Shown here piece after piece: positions 16,699-26,573 of a stretch of DNA of 64,000 nt (position 1 is its first letter; the number at the start of each line of letters is the position of its first letter). The notes under the pieces are model-generated. The model did no database searches. It had not been told where the DNA came from and saw only the letters and a list, made by a program, of their open reading frames with translations. The stretch comes from Leptospira haakeii. Lineage in GTDB: Bacteria; Spirochaetota; Leptospiria; Leptospirales; Leptospiraceae. Position numbers and translations under genes: made by a program. The stretch lies in assembly GCF_002812045.1 (NCBI RefSeq), contig NZ_NPEG01000007.1, positions 62,001-126,000 on the forward strand, in the 5' to 3' direction.

Positions 16699-17862
16699 AT
16701 GAAAAATAGGATAGGATTTATAGACTTCTTAAGAGGATTTGCGCTATTAGGAATACTCGCAGTTAACCTGCCCTATTTTTCAAAGCCGATGTATTTAGTC
16801 GCTTCCTTAGGAGAAAATTTAACTCTTCTGGATTCGATAGGCTCTTGGGTCGTGGCATTTTTTTTCGAATCTAAGTTTTATGTATTATTCTCCTTCCTAT
16901 TCGGTTATGGATTTTTTATCCAATTAGAGAATAATCCCGAAACAAATTCCGGATCCAGGTATTTCAGAAGGATATTCGGTTTAGGAATATTAGGACTTCT
17001 GCATGGTGTTTTCTTATTCATCGGAGATATTCTTCTTTCGTACGCGATATTAGGAGCATTACTCTGGTTTTTAAGGAACAAAACTTCTTCTTGGTTATTA
17101 AAACTTTCATTATTCTTCCTTGTGATTGCAGTGTTCTGCAGGATAGGTATGAGTTTTGCAGAAGTAGAATTCAAAACCCAGTTAGAGGCAAACCTTCCCC
17201 GCCTCTTGGAAGAAAGTAGAAAAGCATATTTAGGAGGTTTTTGGGAAAGTAATGTGCAGAGGACAAAAGATACCATTCTTTCCATTCCATTTTTAGTATT
17301 TTACCAATGGCCTACCGTTTTCTCCATGTTTTGTTTGGGCTTTTACGCAGCCAAAAGTTCAATCTTTACGGATTGGGAAAGAACAAAGCCTGGATTTAAG
17401 AGACTTTTTCCTTGGGCCTTAATCCTTGGAATTTTAGGAAACCTGTTATATACATTACATTCTCGTCATATTCTGCCCGAGAATCCGGGTGCGTTCTTAA
17501 AAATTATTTATGCCATTTCCGATACTTTCAGCGCGCCTGCACTCACATTCTGTTATGTGTATTTACTCGGAAATTATTATCATTCAGAAAGAAGTTTTGC
17601 CGATAGGATTTGGTTCGAGACAATGGGAAAACTTTCTTTAACCTGCTATTTAGGAGAATCCTTAGTTTGCACTTGGATCTTTTGCGGCTGGGGACTGGGA
17701 TATTTCGATCAAATCGGTAGTTATATTGTCTTAGTTCTGACTGTTCCGATTTGGATCTTCTGGGGAATGTTCTCGATCGTGTGGAAAAGGATTTTTTCTT
17801 TAGGTCCCATGGAATGGATACTAAGATCTTGGACTTATTGGAAGATGATCAAAATAACTTAA
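16699..17862 (+). CDS. DUF418 (YeiB-type) membrane protein
   Basis: The N-terminus RIGFIDFLRGFALLGILAVN is the classic DUF418/YeiB opening, followed by FESKFYVLFSFLFGYGFF and about eight to ten membrane segments. The C-terminal half contains the DUF418 signature GKLSLTCYLGESLVCTW and a final amphipathic segment. Function is unproven; the fold is related to membrane acyltransferases. Start choice: ATG codons at 16693 and 16699, the second having TTAGGG at better spacing. It overlaps nothing and ends seven bases before the stop of the converging kinase gene. Confidence 0.9.
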   Translation: MKNRIGFIDFLRGFALLGILAVNLPYFSKPMYLVASLGENLTLLDSIGSWVVAFFFESKFYVLFSFLFGYGFFIQLENNPETNSGSRYFRRIFGLGILGLLHGVFLFIGDILLSYAILGALLWFLRNKTSSWLLKLSLFFLVIAVFCRIGMSFAEVEFKTQLEANLPRLLEESRKAYLGGFWESNVQRTKDTILSIPFLVFYQWPTVFSMFCLGFYAAKSSIFTDWERTKPGFKRLFPWALILGILGNLLYTLHSRHILPENPGAFLKIIYAISDTFSAPALTFCYVYLLGNYYHSERSFADRIWFETMGKLSLTCYLGESLVCTWIFCGWGLGYFDQIGSYIVLVLTVPIWIFWGMFSIVWKRIFSLGPMEWILRSWTYWKMIKIT

Positions 17863-17869
17863 GACTCGA

Positions 17870-20800
17870 TCAACTCATCCAGCGGAATATGATCCGAGCA
17901 AAATCCGCTTTTACCGCAGGCTTACTGATATAATCATCCATGCCTGCTTCTAAACATCTTTCCCTTTCACCGGAAACGATACCTGCAGTTACCGCAATGA
18001 TAGGAACTCTATGACCTTCTTTCTCCAAAATACGAATCGCCTTAGTAGCCTCATATCCATTCATCTCAGGCATCTGTATATCCATAAAGATAAGATCAGG
18101 ATTGATCTCTCTAAACTTGTCTACTGCTTCCCTTCCAGTTAATGCCTCTATACATTTTGCCTTAGGAAGGATCTTTTTAACGATACTTTTTGCGAGCATC
18201 ATATTCACGGAATTATCTTCCGCTATCAGAACAGTTGCAGTTTTATGAATTGTAGGAGCCCCTTCTTGGTCCCTAGTATTCAAAGGGAATTCAAAAGGTT
18301 CTTTAAAGATCTGATTTCTAGCGAGAATATCGAATAACTTCTGCATATGAAGAGGTTTAGAAATTACTTCTTGGACTCCCAACTTTCTGGATTTTTCAGT
18401 GAGCAATTCTCCTTCTTCCGGATTTACGATCAGCACAATCGGTTGATCCTCACTTCTTATTTTCAGATCTTCTCTTACTTTTCGGACAAGTTCTAAACCG
18501 TCTCCTTCCGGCATTTCAGAATCCATCAAAATGATATCATATCTATTTCCATTGGATAAGATTCGCAACATCTCTTCTCCGTTTTTGGAAAAATCAGCCG
18601 GAATATTCTGCATGGATAACATTTCTCCGATCAACTTTATGTTTTCTTGATCCTTATCGGCTACCAAGACCTTTTTAATAGAACGTAATCTGATCCAATC
18701 CTCTCCCACAGTTTCGGAAATATTCAGCTTTAGATCGAAATAGAATGTGCTTCCTTTTCCCAATTCACTTTTTACTTGGAGGCCACTTCCCATCATAGAT
18801 AAAAGTTTATTTGAGATAGCGAGGCCTAGCCCCGTTCCTCCAAATCTACGAGTAGTAGACACATCTCCTTGTGTAAAGGCTTCGAATATTTTGTCTTTTG
18901 CACCCGGTGCAATCCCGATCCCGGAATCTCTTACTGAAAATCTGAACTCTCCTTCTGTTTCTGAAATTTTTCTGAGAAGTTCTATTTTAAATTCTATCTC
19001 ACCTTCTTCCGTAAACTTTACGGAATTACTGAATAGATTTACTATGATCTGCCGAAGCCTTACGTTATCCGCTTTTACATAACGAGGCACATCCCATGCG
19101 ACATTCACTATTACTTCTAATCCTTTTTTTTGAGCTTGGAACTTGATCGTATTTACGATCTGGCTACAAAGTTCCAGAAGATTCGTTTTTTCATAAGATA
19201 ATTCAAGTTTTCCAGCTTCAATCTTAGAAAAATCTAATATATCATTTATAATATCCAGCAATGATTCGGCAGACTGAAACACGGTCATCATATATTGGTG
19301 TTGCGTAGAATCCATTGAAGTCCGTAATAATAGATCGGAGAATCCTATGATCCCATTCAAAGGAGTTCTGATCTCATGACTCATATTCGCTAAGAAGTCC
19401 GATTTAGCTCTATTCGCCTGTTCAGCAGTCAGTTTCGCTTTTTTTAATTCTTCTCTTTGTAAGCAACTCTCAGTAATGTCCTGAGTGAACATCATGATCC
19501 CGCCTATAGAACCATCCAACTGATACCAAGGCCTGACTTCCCAGCGAAGATATTGGTCATGATCCCAGCCTTCCGGCCTCCAAACATCTTCGTCATTTTT
19601 TAAAACTTCTCCGGATAAACATCTTTGGTGAATATCCTTCCATTCTTGGGAAACATTCGGAAATACCTCGTAATGAGAAAGTCCTATGATATTCTTTCCA
19701 GACAAATGATACTCTGCTAGCCATCTTTCACTGATTGCAACGTATTTGATCTCTGTATCGAACATAGCGACTGCAGCAGGAGCATGTTCAACGAACGCAG
19801 AAAGTCTGGATTTTTCTTTGAATAATTCCAGCTCGGCCTTTTTTCTTTTATCTATATCGTATAATGCGCCGAAAATGCGGACACATTCACCATTCTCGAA
19901 CTCCGCGCTCCCTACAGTTCTTACCCAAAGTTCATTACCCTTTGCAGTTACTATTTCCATTTCCAGATCGTAAGGAATACCTTTTGTTAAAAGTAAATTT
20001 ACCGCCTCAGTTACCTTCTCTCTACTTTCACCTTCCTTTACGAATTGCAAACCTCCTTTGATATCCGGAACGTAGTCAGGAGGAACCTCATGCATTTCTT
20101 TTGTCACTGCGGACCAAGATCCTACGTTACGCTTAAGATCCATATCCCATGCCCCGATACGGACAAGTTTGCTCGTTTGTTCCAGTAATTCTTTCGCGTG
20201 TCTCAGTTCTTCTTCCGCTTTCTTGATCTCGTCAATATCCAATATCTGGGAGATAAAATGATTCGGTTTTCCATTCGCATCTCGGACTAAAGCTACGGAA
20301 AGAAGTGCCCATACAATCTCTCCATTTTTCTTAATATAACGTTTTTCTAAATGATAACCGGACCTTTTCCCATCCAAGGTCTCTGCTAATAGCTGAAGAT
20401 CTTTTCCTAAATCTTCTTCATAAGTGATATCTTTAAAAGTTAACTTGGATAATTCTTCCCAATCGTATCCGAATAACTTAATTAGATTTCCATTCACTTG
20501 CATCCATCGTCCTTTCGGATCTAAGATGGCCATTCCGATGGCAGAATATTCGAAAGCACTCCTAAAGGAACTTTCCATCCTTTTTCTTTCGCCAATATCT
20601 CTTGCTATTTCCGCCGAACCCGTCATCTTCCCGGACGAATCGAACATCGGAGAGAGTGTGATGGACATTTCAATCCAATGTCCGTCCTTTGCCTTTCGGA
20701 CAGATTCAAAATGAAGGTTCTCTTTTTCAGATTTGATCTTAAGATCGATCCTGGATTCTAAAGGTTTGGATTCATCCGGAACTAATAGATCAAATTTAGA

Positions 20801-21700
20801 TCCGATCATTTCCATGGGAGTGTAGCCGAAAATTTTCTCCGCTCCATGATTCCAAGAAGTAATAATCCCATCCAAGTCTTTGCCGATGATGGCATCGTCA
20901 GAAGATTCCACAATTTTTGCCAAACGAAGATTGGCTAGCTCGGCATTTCGTATCTCAGAAATATCGTTAACGATTACTGAAAACCCTACTACCTTTCCAT
21001 CCCTAAAATCAGGTATATATTTCGTTAATGTGTATCTGGAATGTTTCCCATCGGGAGAAGGGACCCTTCTTTCGAATAATTGCGCCTCTCCTTTTAAAGC
21101 CCCTTGTATATAAGGATAATTTAATTCGAATAATTGATCTCCTAAAACAGTTCTTATATGTTGGCCGACTATTTTTTTGGTCTCTATTCCGAACCATTCT
21201 TGATAGGCATCATTCGCCAATCGATTGATCAAATTGGAATCCCAATAACCAACCAGATCCGGAAGAGTATTTATTAGAAAAAGAAAATCCAATTCCTTTT
21301 TCAAAGAATAGATCTCCGACCCTTTTAAAATTTTAATTCCGCCGATACAAATTTGATCACCGGATCCATTTTTTAGGATTTTAAGTTTAGTATCTGTCTC
21401 TAACTCTTCGCCGGAGAATGTTTTATAACGGATCGGAAGAATTTTTGACTCTTGGATCTTATCTATCTGAGAATCCAATAGCTCATGATCTTTTTTGAAA
21501 AATATATCCTTCCAATTGATATCAGGGCTCGGGTCGGAAAATCCAAGAACAGATTTGAACTTGGGATTCATCCAAAATCGATTTCGATCCGAAAGATCCA
21601 AAACCCAAACACCATCCAAACCTTCGGTTTGAATGAACTGGAACACTTCCCAATCATTTTGTATCCAGTGGTAGACTAACTTTTCCAGGGAATCTTGCAT
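17870..21700 (-). CDS. hybrid sensor histidine kinase with six PAS domains and two receiver domains
   Basis: About 1276 residues, no clear transmembrane segment, so probably cytoplasmic. Six consecutive PAS/PAC units fill roughly residues 1-750 (for example SSDDAIIGKDLDGIITSWN and AFEYSAIGMAILDPKGRWM). The HisKA box NMSHEIRTPLNGIIGF has its phospho-histidine near 775. The HATPase shows the N-box VNLFSNSVKF and G-box GGTGLGLAIS. Two receiver domains follow, with acceptor aspartates in ILMDSEMPEG (about 1057) and IFMDIQMPEM (about 1207) and the conserved lysine in each. No HPt or output domain is present, so the phosphate must go to a separate partner. The start may instead be a TTG at 21748, which has AGGGA upstream. 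Confidence 0.95.
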   Translation of the reverse strand: MQDSLEKLVYHWIQNDWEVFQFIQTEGLDGVWVLDLSDRNRFWMNPKFKSVLGFSDPSPDINWKDIFFKKDHELLDSQIDKIQESKILPIRYKTFSGEELETDTKLKILKNGSGDQICIGGIKILKGSEIYSLKKELDFLFLINTLPDLVGYWDSNLINRLANDAYQEWFGIETKKIVGQHIRTVLGDQLFELNYPYIQGALKGEAQLFERRVPSPDGKHSRYTLTKYIPDFRDGKVVGFSVIVNDISEIRNAELANLRLAKIVESSDDAIIGKDLDGIITSWNHGAEKIFGYTPMEMIGSKFDLLVPDESKPLESRIDLKIKSEKENLHFESVRKAKDGHWIEMSITLSPMFDSSGKMTGSAEIARDIGERKRMESSFRSAFEYSAIGMAILDPKGRWMQVNGNLIKLFGYDWEELSKLTFKDITYEEDLGKDLQLLAETLDGKRSGYHLEKRYIKKNGEIVWALLSVALVRDANGKPNHFISQILDIDEIKKAEEELRHAKELLEQTSKLVRIGAWDMDLKRNVGSWSAVTKEMHEVPPDYVPDIKGGLQFVKEGESREKVTEAVNLLLTKGIPYDLEMEIVTAKGNELWVRTVGSAEFENGECVRIFGALYDIDKRKKAELELFKEKSRLSAFVEHAPAAVAMFDTEIKYVAISERWLAEYHLSGKNIIGLSHYEVFPNVSQEWKDIHQRCLSGEVLKNDEDVWRPEGWDHDQYLRWEVRPWYQLDGSIGGIMMFTQDITESCLQREELKKAKLTAEQANRAKSDFLANMSHEIRTPLNGIIGFSDLLLRTSMDSTQHQYMMTVFQSAESLLDIINDILDFSKIEAGKLELSYEKTNLLELCSQIVNTIKFQAQKKGLEVIVNVAWDVPRYVKADNVRLRQIIVNLFSNSVKFTEEGEIEFKIELLRKISETEGEFRFSVRDSGIGIAPGAKDKIFEAFTQGDVSTTRRFGGTGLGLAISNKLLSMMGSGLQVKSELGKGSTFYFDLKLNISETVGEDWIRLRSIKKVLVADKDQENIKLIGEMLSMQNIPADFSKNGEEMLRILSNGNRYDIILMDSEMPEGDGLELVRKVREDLKIRSEDQPIVLIVNPEEGELLTEKSRKLGVQEVISKPLHMQKLFDILARNQIFKEPFEFPLNTRDQEGAPTIHKTATVLIAEDNSVNMMLAKSIVKKILPKAKCIEALTGREAVDKFREINPDLIFMDIQMPEMNGYEATKAIRILEKEGHRVPIIAVTAGIVSGERERCLEAGMDDYISKPAVKADFARIIFRWMS

Positions 21701-21866
21701 TTTAAGTATAAGGATAAGACGAGAATAAAGGGTCCTTACATTATTCAAAAAGTCCCTGGAGTCAATGAAAATAGAAATGGAAGATCTTGAAATTCTGTGT
21801 CTTTTGCTTGATGATTAAAAGCAAAAGTATTTCATATAAAATTCTTCTCGATCTAAAGGTTTAGAA

Positions 21867-22301
21867 ATGCAAAAAGAATATTGGCTTCTTCCGATCGGAG
21901 CGTTAGCTCTATTGACTTTTTTCGTATTATTGCAAATCCCAATTCGCCGCTTATACGCGGGCATTATCGGAAAAGTAATCGCAGACGATTTTAAGTTCGG
22001 AGAATCTAAAAATGTTCCTCAATGGGTATCCATTGCGAATCGGAACTATATGAATCTGCTGGAAATCCCCTTATTGTTCTACCTTATTTGTTTGATACAA
22101 TACTTAACGGGCTCTAATGACTCTTTAAATTTTCAGTTGGCTTGGATCTATGTGGGACTTAGAACTATACATAGCTCGATCCATCTTACTTATAATAACG
22201 TTATTCACAGATTGATCATTTTCGCTACGAGCAATTTGATCTTGTTCGGGATCTGGGTGAATTATTTCAGAAAATTTTTGGAGATTACTTTTTGGGGATA
22301 A
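21867..22301 (+). CDS. MAPEG family membrane protein
   Basis: 144 residues with four hydrophobic segments. The MAPEG pattern is visible as NRNYMNLLEIPLLFYLICL, then AWIYVGLRTIHSSIHLTYNNVIHR. MAPEG proteins are membrane enzymes of eicosanoid and glutathione metabolism in eukaryotes; bacterial members are mostly uncharacterised. Its 3' end overlaps the converging lipoprotein gene by 17 bases. The 118 bases upstream separate it from the divergent kinase gene and hold both promoters. Confidence 0.88.
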   Translation: MQKEYWLLPIGALALLTFFVLLQIPIRRLYAGIIGKVIADDFKFGESKNVPQWVSIANRNYMNLLEIPLLFYLICLIQYLTGSNDSLNFQLAWIYVGLRTIHSSIHLTYNNVIHRLIIFATSNLILFGIWVNYFRKFLEITFWG

Positions 22302-22905
22302 AAATTTCCTTAGACAATGCCCTATCTAAGGTCTTTAGTCCCATAAAACGTCCTAACCTTTCGTATTCCCCGCCTGAAGAATAAAAAGGCATTAGGAATA
22401 TAAAGAAAACTTGATAATAGTAATCGTATTTTTCAGTTAAATCGACTGAACCTAAAAGTTCGCCCTTAGAATTATAAAAATCAGTGCTCATCGCAAAAGA
22501 GCCTTCTTCCCTGTATGGGCGAAAACCCCAACCCTTGGAGAATGCGTAATCCATTCCCCTATCCTCTGCCTGAGATTCCACAATCTTAATTTGGACTTTA
22601 AGATCTCCATCAGGAGATACGCTGACCTCTCTAAACAATCCGGAGTCTTCATATGCTGAAACCAGATATTGTGTCCAAGTTTCTTCTCTATTTTTCTGCT
22701 CATCTTCTTCCAAATTATAAGCGTGATCATCCTTTTCTGGAATATAGATCACTTTAATAGAAACCTTTTTATAATGTTTCAATACTTTTCCCTCATTTAA
22801 GGTAGAAGGAGAAGAAAGTTCCGATCTCGAAACTAAAATACAATTTGCGAATAATATGGATAAAAGAAGAAGGTTGAGAAAATATATTCGAAAAGAAGAA
22901 TACAT
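22285..22905 (-). CDS. putative lipoprotein of unknown function
   Basis: Signal MYSSFRIYFLNLLLLSILFANC with Cys22 as lipidation site. The mature region has a charged linker, a beta-rich middle (SIKVIYIPEKDDHAY, LKVQIKIVESQ) and a hydrophobic patch YYYQVFFIFLMPFYSSGG near residue 165 that might contact the membrane. The pattern resembles small spirochaetal lipoproteins with a DUF-type fold, but I recognise no family. The last 17 bases overlap the MAPEG gene on the opposite strand. Confidence 0.72.
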   Translation of the reverse strand: MYSSFRIYFLNLLLLSILFANCILVSRSELSSPSTLNEGKVLKHYKKVSIKVIYIPEKDDHAYNLEEDEQKNREETWTQYLVSAYEDSGLFREVSVSPDGDLKVQIKIVESQAEDRGMDYAFSKGWGFRPYREEGSFAMSTDFYNSKGELLGSVDLTEKYDYYYQVFFIFLMPFYSSGGEYERLGRFMGLKTLDRALSKEIFIPKK

Positions 22906-22931
22906 GGATGCGTTCGATCAAAAGGGAAGGA

Positions 22932-23447
22932 TTATTTTTCCTTTTGCAATAATTCCAAATGATCCCTGGAAAGCAACCATAACGTAGAACCAGGATCTAT
23001 AGCCACTCCGGAAACTCCCTTATTCTGTAGACCTAATGCCCATAATTCCTTTGCAGTGATAGGAACGAGTGCAGTATCTTTTTTAAAATAACGGAATGAT
23101 TCGGAAGGATGAGAGAATGCAGGGAGGAACACTCTACCATGCTCATCACTTACATATAATAATACGATAGGTTCCGGTCCTTTTTTAGGGGGAGTTTTTT
23201 TCTTTTTTTTAGCGGCAGCTTTCTTTTTAGGTTTCGCCTTCTTCTTAGTAACTGCTTCTTCACCTGCATGAGGTATCAGAAAGTAAGCTTTAGTAAGTTC
23301 AGCGGAAAGTTTTTCCAAATTTTTTTCGGAACGATTCTTAGAATAAAGATAAATCGCTTCTCTAAACTTTGCATTCTCTCCATCGAACTTAGGAGTAGGC
23401 TCAAAATATTCTTTAATTGAAGAGAGAACTTTTTTAAAATTGGCCAT
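22932..23447 (-). CDS. SseB-like protein with Lys/Ala-rich insert
   Basis: 171 residues. The N-terminal half has a helix with AIYLYSKNRSEKNLEKL and AYFLIPHAGEE. After a run of lysine, alanine and proline (KKKAKPKKKAAAKKKKK) comes the typical SseB_N second part, IVLLYVSDEHGRVFLPAFS ... VPITAKELWALGLQNKGVSGVAIDPGS. SseB-family proteins were named from enhanced serine sensitivity; the biochemical role is not established. The ATG at 23447 lies one base after the nuoN stop, so it is translationally coupled to the complex I operon. The basic linker is encoded by an A8-G-A7 tract. Confidence 0.82.
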   Translation of the reverse strand: MANFKKVLSSIKEYFEPTPKFDGENAKFREAIYLYSKNRSEKNLEKLSAELTKAYFLIPHAGEEAVTKKKAKPKKKAAAKKKKKTPPKKGPEPIVLLYVSDEHGRVFLPAFSHPSESFRYFKKDTALVPITAKELWALGLQNKGVSGVAIDPGSTLWLLSRDHLELLQKEK

Positions 23448-23448
23448 C

Positions 23449-24927
23449 TTACTTTTGTAATTCTGCGGATTTGTTTGCAAATTTCAAACTATTCAAATCC
23501 TTAGGCTGGATAAAATACCATCCCACTAAAACTGCCGCCAAAGAAATCGCGGATACGAATAACACTCCGTAACTCGCTTTAGGAGAATCTAATTTAGAAA
23601 TTTCTCCTTCTTCAGAACTCATATAAGTAAGTATTCCTACTTTTGCATAATAATATAGTGCTAATGCAGAGTTAGCAATCCCTCCGATGAGTAACCATCT
23701 TGAGATCTGATCCGTCCCTTCTGCAATTTTTTGGAATAGAAATAATTTGGCCCAGAACCCGCCTAAGGGAGGAATTCCGGCCAACGATAAGAAGAAAATA
23801 AATAATGCAAAACTAGTCCAAGGCCTGGACTTTGCAAGTCCTGCAATGGACTCATACGTTACATGACGATTTCCTTCTTCCAAGAAAGAAAGAATCGCGA
23901 ATGCTCCCAAACTCATAAAAGAATACACGATCAGATAAAATAATGCTTCTTCTTTTCCGCCTAAGGAAATCCCCGCAACAACATAGCCTGCATGAGCGAT
24001 GGAAGAATATGCCAAAACTCTTTTTAAACTTGTCTGCTTTAAAGCCACAAAGTTTCCGTAAGTCATGGACATCAGGGCTAAAATTCCCATAATCCAGGTC
24101 CATTCTCCAACGGAAGCTGAAACAGGAAGTTTTGAAAATACAACGAGCAATAATCCCATAGAAGCGGACTTAGAAGCCGTTGCCATAAATCCGGTTACTG
24201 GAGTTAAGGCACCTTCGTAAGCATCAGGTGTCCAAGAATGATAAGGAAATAATGCGATCTTGAACGAGATCCCGGTTAATAGAAGTAATAATCCGATTTT
24301 AGTAAAATTGGAATCAAATCCTGAACTCAGCAAAGGTTTTAAAGAATCCTGTAGATGAGTTGTGCCTGATCCCCCGAATAAGAATGCCATTCCGAATAAG
24401 AAAAACCCTGTGGAAAAACTTCCTAAAAGAAAATATTTCAGACTAGCTTCTAAAGAATAAACATCACTTCTTGCCATTCCTACTAGGACATACAAGCATA
24501 CTGACATTAACTCCAATCCTACAAAGATTGTAACAGTATCCGTTCCAGAAGTCATCAGGAACATTCCGACCAGCGAAAAAAGAAGAAGAGGATAGAATTC
24601 CGGAAATTCCATATTATGTTGTTCTAATACTCGAGGAGAAGCAAGAACAGTGCAGAATGCGGCGATCAAGTATAACGCCCCAAACCAAAAACCTAATGTG
24701 GAAATCTCATAATGTCCTGAAAAATAAGTCCCCAATCCAGGATTCGATTGAGAAACAAACAAGGAGAAGAATGCCGCAATCAAAACCAAACCGGAAGTAA
24801 ATCTTACGATCCTAAATTCAAATCCTTGGAAAAAGAACTGTAATCCAAGTAATAAGATCCCTCCTCCGGAAAGTACCAGAATTGGGAGTATAGAAATTAG
24901 ATCATTGGAATTTGGAATTAAATTCAT
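23449..24927 (-). CDS. nuoN: NADH-quinone oxidoreductase subunit N
   Basis: Antiporter-like membrane subunit of complex I, 492 residues with about 14 helices. Conserved features are FVGLELMSVCLYVLVG, the KYFLLGSFSTGFFLFG segment with the channel lysine, FKIALFPYHSWTPDAYEGA and KRVLAYSSIAHAGYV. Its start overlaps the nuoM stop by four bases (ATGA). Last nuo gene before the SseB-like gene. Confidence 0.98.
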   Translation of the reverse strand: MNLIPNSNDLISILPILVLSGGGILLLGLQFFFQGFEFRIVRFTSGLVLIAAFFSLFVSQSNPGLGTYFSGHYEISTLGFWFGALYLIAAFCTVLASPRVLEQHNMEFPEFYPLLLFSLVGMFLMTSGTDTVTIFVGLELMSVCLYVLVGMARSDVYSLEASLKYFLLGSFSTGFFLFGMAFLFGGSGTTHLQDSLKPLLSSGFDSNFTKIGLLLLLTGISFKIALFPYHSWTPDAYEGALTPVTGFMATASKSASMGLLLVVFSKLPVSASVGEWTWIMGILALMSMTYGNFVALKQTSLKRVLAYSSIAHAGYVVAGISLGGKEEALFYLIVYSFMSLGAFAILSFLEEGNRHVTYESIAGLAKSRPWTSFALFIFFLSLAGIPPLGGFWAKLFLFQKIAEGTDQISRWLLIGGIANSALALYYYAKVGILTYMSSEEGEISKLDSPKASYGVLFVSAISLAAVLVGWYFIQPKDLNSLKFANKSAELQK

Positions 24928-26573
24928 TCTTCCGCCTCTTGGGACACTGTCTTTTTACCTGGGATCCCTGTTCCTCTTCCGGAACTGATCCTATCCTCAT
25001 AACTAGGAGGCTCGGTGCCCAAGGTCCTATAATTTATAAATTTCTTCTTAGTATTTTTCAAAGTACCTTCTTGTTCCAAAAAGGCCCTTTCTTGTAACGC
25101 TTGTTTAGAAGTCAGGTTTAATACCACTCGAGCGCTTGGTTTTAAATACGTTAGCAGAATATTAGGAAAAATCCCGGTTAATATTATAATTCCTGCAACT
25201 ATGGAGATTATAAACTTCTCCCTTACATTCATAGGGGATAAACCGGAAGATAAAGAATTCGGCTCACCAAATAATAGGTTTCGAGCAAAGTATAACATAT
25301 ACCCTGCTGCGAAAATCACCGCAGTTCCCGCCAAAAATCCATAAATAAGGCTGTATTTGAAAGTCCCGATAAGAACCAAAAATTCTCCCACGAATCCGTT
25401 TGTTCCAGGAAGCCCGGCACTCGCAAAAGCAGCTAGACCGATCGCTACTGCCAAAAACGGAGCGGATTTAGCAAGACCGGAATAATCTTTTAGCTCGTTA
25501 GTTCCGGTTCTTTCATGCAAAAATCCTAATATAAAGAACAAAAGACCGGAAGTGAATCCATGATTCACCATTTGGAGCATTCCTCCTGCCACTCCCTCTT
25601 CAGTAAGAGTTAAGATCCCTAAAATACAGAAACCCATATGCGAAAGAGAAGAGAAAGCTATCAGACGTTTGCTATTTTTCTGAGTTAAAGCGACTAGAGC
25701 CCCGTAAACGATCCCTGCAACTGCAAGTGCAGTAAGTAGATTACGATATTCTAAAAATACCTGAGGAAAAATCGGAATAACAACTCTAACGTATGCAAAT
25801 AGTCCGATTTTTAAGAGAATACCAGCTAAGTCTACGGAACCAACAGTAGGAGCTTCTTCGTGAACGTCAGGCATCCAGGTGTGGAAAGGAAATAGAGGCA
25901 CCTTGATCGCAAATGCAAAACTAAATCCCACAAATAACCAAAACTTAATATTTGCCGGTATTAAATTCAAAGATACAACAGCTAATTCTTCTAGATCGAA
26001 TGTGCGGGTGTAATGATATAAGACCAGAATACTCGCAAGCATGAAAACGGATCCGGTAAAAGAGAATACCAGATACTTCATTGCAGCCTTAATTCTTCCT
26101 TGTTCCCCCCAGATACCCACCATCAAAGTGAAAGGTAAAACCATCCATTCCCAGAAAACGTAAAATTGGATCAGGTTAACCGAAAGAAATACCCCGATCA
26201 CTCCTGTTTCCACTAATAGGAGAAGTATAAAAAATTCTCTAATCCTTTGTTTTACATTAGAAAAAGCGGATAATACAGAAAGAAAGAATAGAAGCGCGGA
26301 CATCGTTACGAGCAATAAGGAGAATCCGTCTATCGCTATATGATAATCCAGACCTCCTGACTGTAGCTTCAAGAAGTTCCAAATATGATGCGTAAATTGA
26401 AAACCGCTGTCTCCTCTCAAGAATTCCAAAAAAAGAGGAATGGTCATCGCGCAGACTCCCAGAGTCACAATCGCAGACCAAAGACGGATCCATTTTTCGT
26501 TTTTAGATAAGAATAAGAAAGGGATCCCTAAAACAGGTAAGAATAATAGAATGCTTAAATAGTACTGGGGCAC
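24924..26573 (-). CDS. nuoM: NADH-quinone oxidoreductase subunit M
   Basis: Proton-pumping antiporter-like subunit, 549 residues. Typical are FYVFWEWMVLPFTLMVGIWG with the conserved glutamate, MKYLVFSFTGSVFML, FAIKVPLFPFHTWMPDVHEEAPT and FSSLSHMGFCILG. The start is a GTG at 26573, immediately after the nuoL stop. The last 50 or so residues, after the final helix, form a polar tail rich in K/E/G that is longer than in the E. coli protein (about 509 residues). Confidence 0.98.
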   Translation of the reverse strand: MPQYYLSILLFLPVLGIPFLFLSKNEKWIRLWSAIVTLGVCAMTIPLFLEFLRGDSGFQFTHHIWNFLKLQSGGLDYHIAIDGFSLLLVTMSALLFFLSVLSAFSNVKQRIREFFILLLLVETGVIGVFLSVNLIQFYVFWEWMVLPFTLMVGIWGEQGRIKAAMKYLVFSFTGSVFMLASILVLYHYTRTFDLEELAVVSLNLIPANIKFWLFVGFSFAFAIKVPLFPFHTWMPDVHEEAPTVGSVDLAGILLKIGLFAYVRVVIPIFPQVFLEYRNLLTALAVAGIVYGALVALTQKNSKRLIAFSSLSHMGFCILGILTLTEEGVAGGMLQMVNHGFTSGLLFFILGFLHERTGTNELKDYSGLAKSAPFLAVAIGLAAFASAGLPGTNGFVGEFLVLIGTFKYSLIYGFLAGTAVIFAAGYMLYFARNLLFGEPNSLSSGLSPMNVREKFIISIVAGIIILTGIFPNILLTYLKPSARVVLNLTSKQALQERAFLEQEGTLKNTKKKFINYRTLGTEPPSYEDRISSGRGTGIPGKKTVSQEAEE

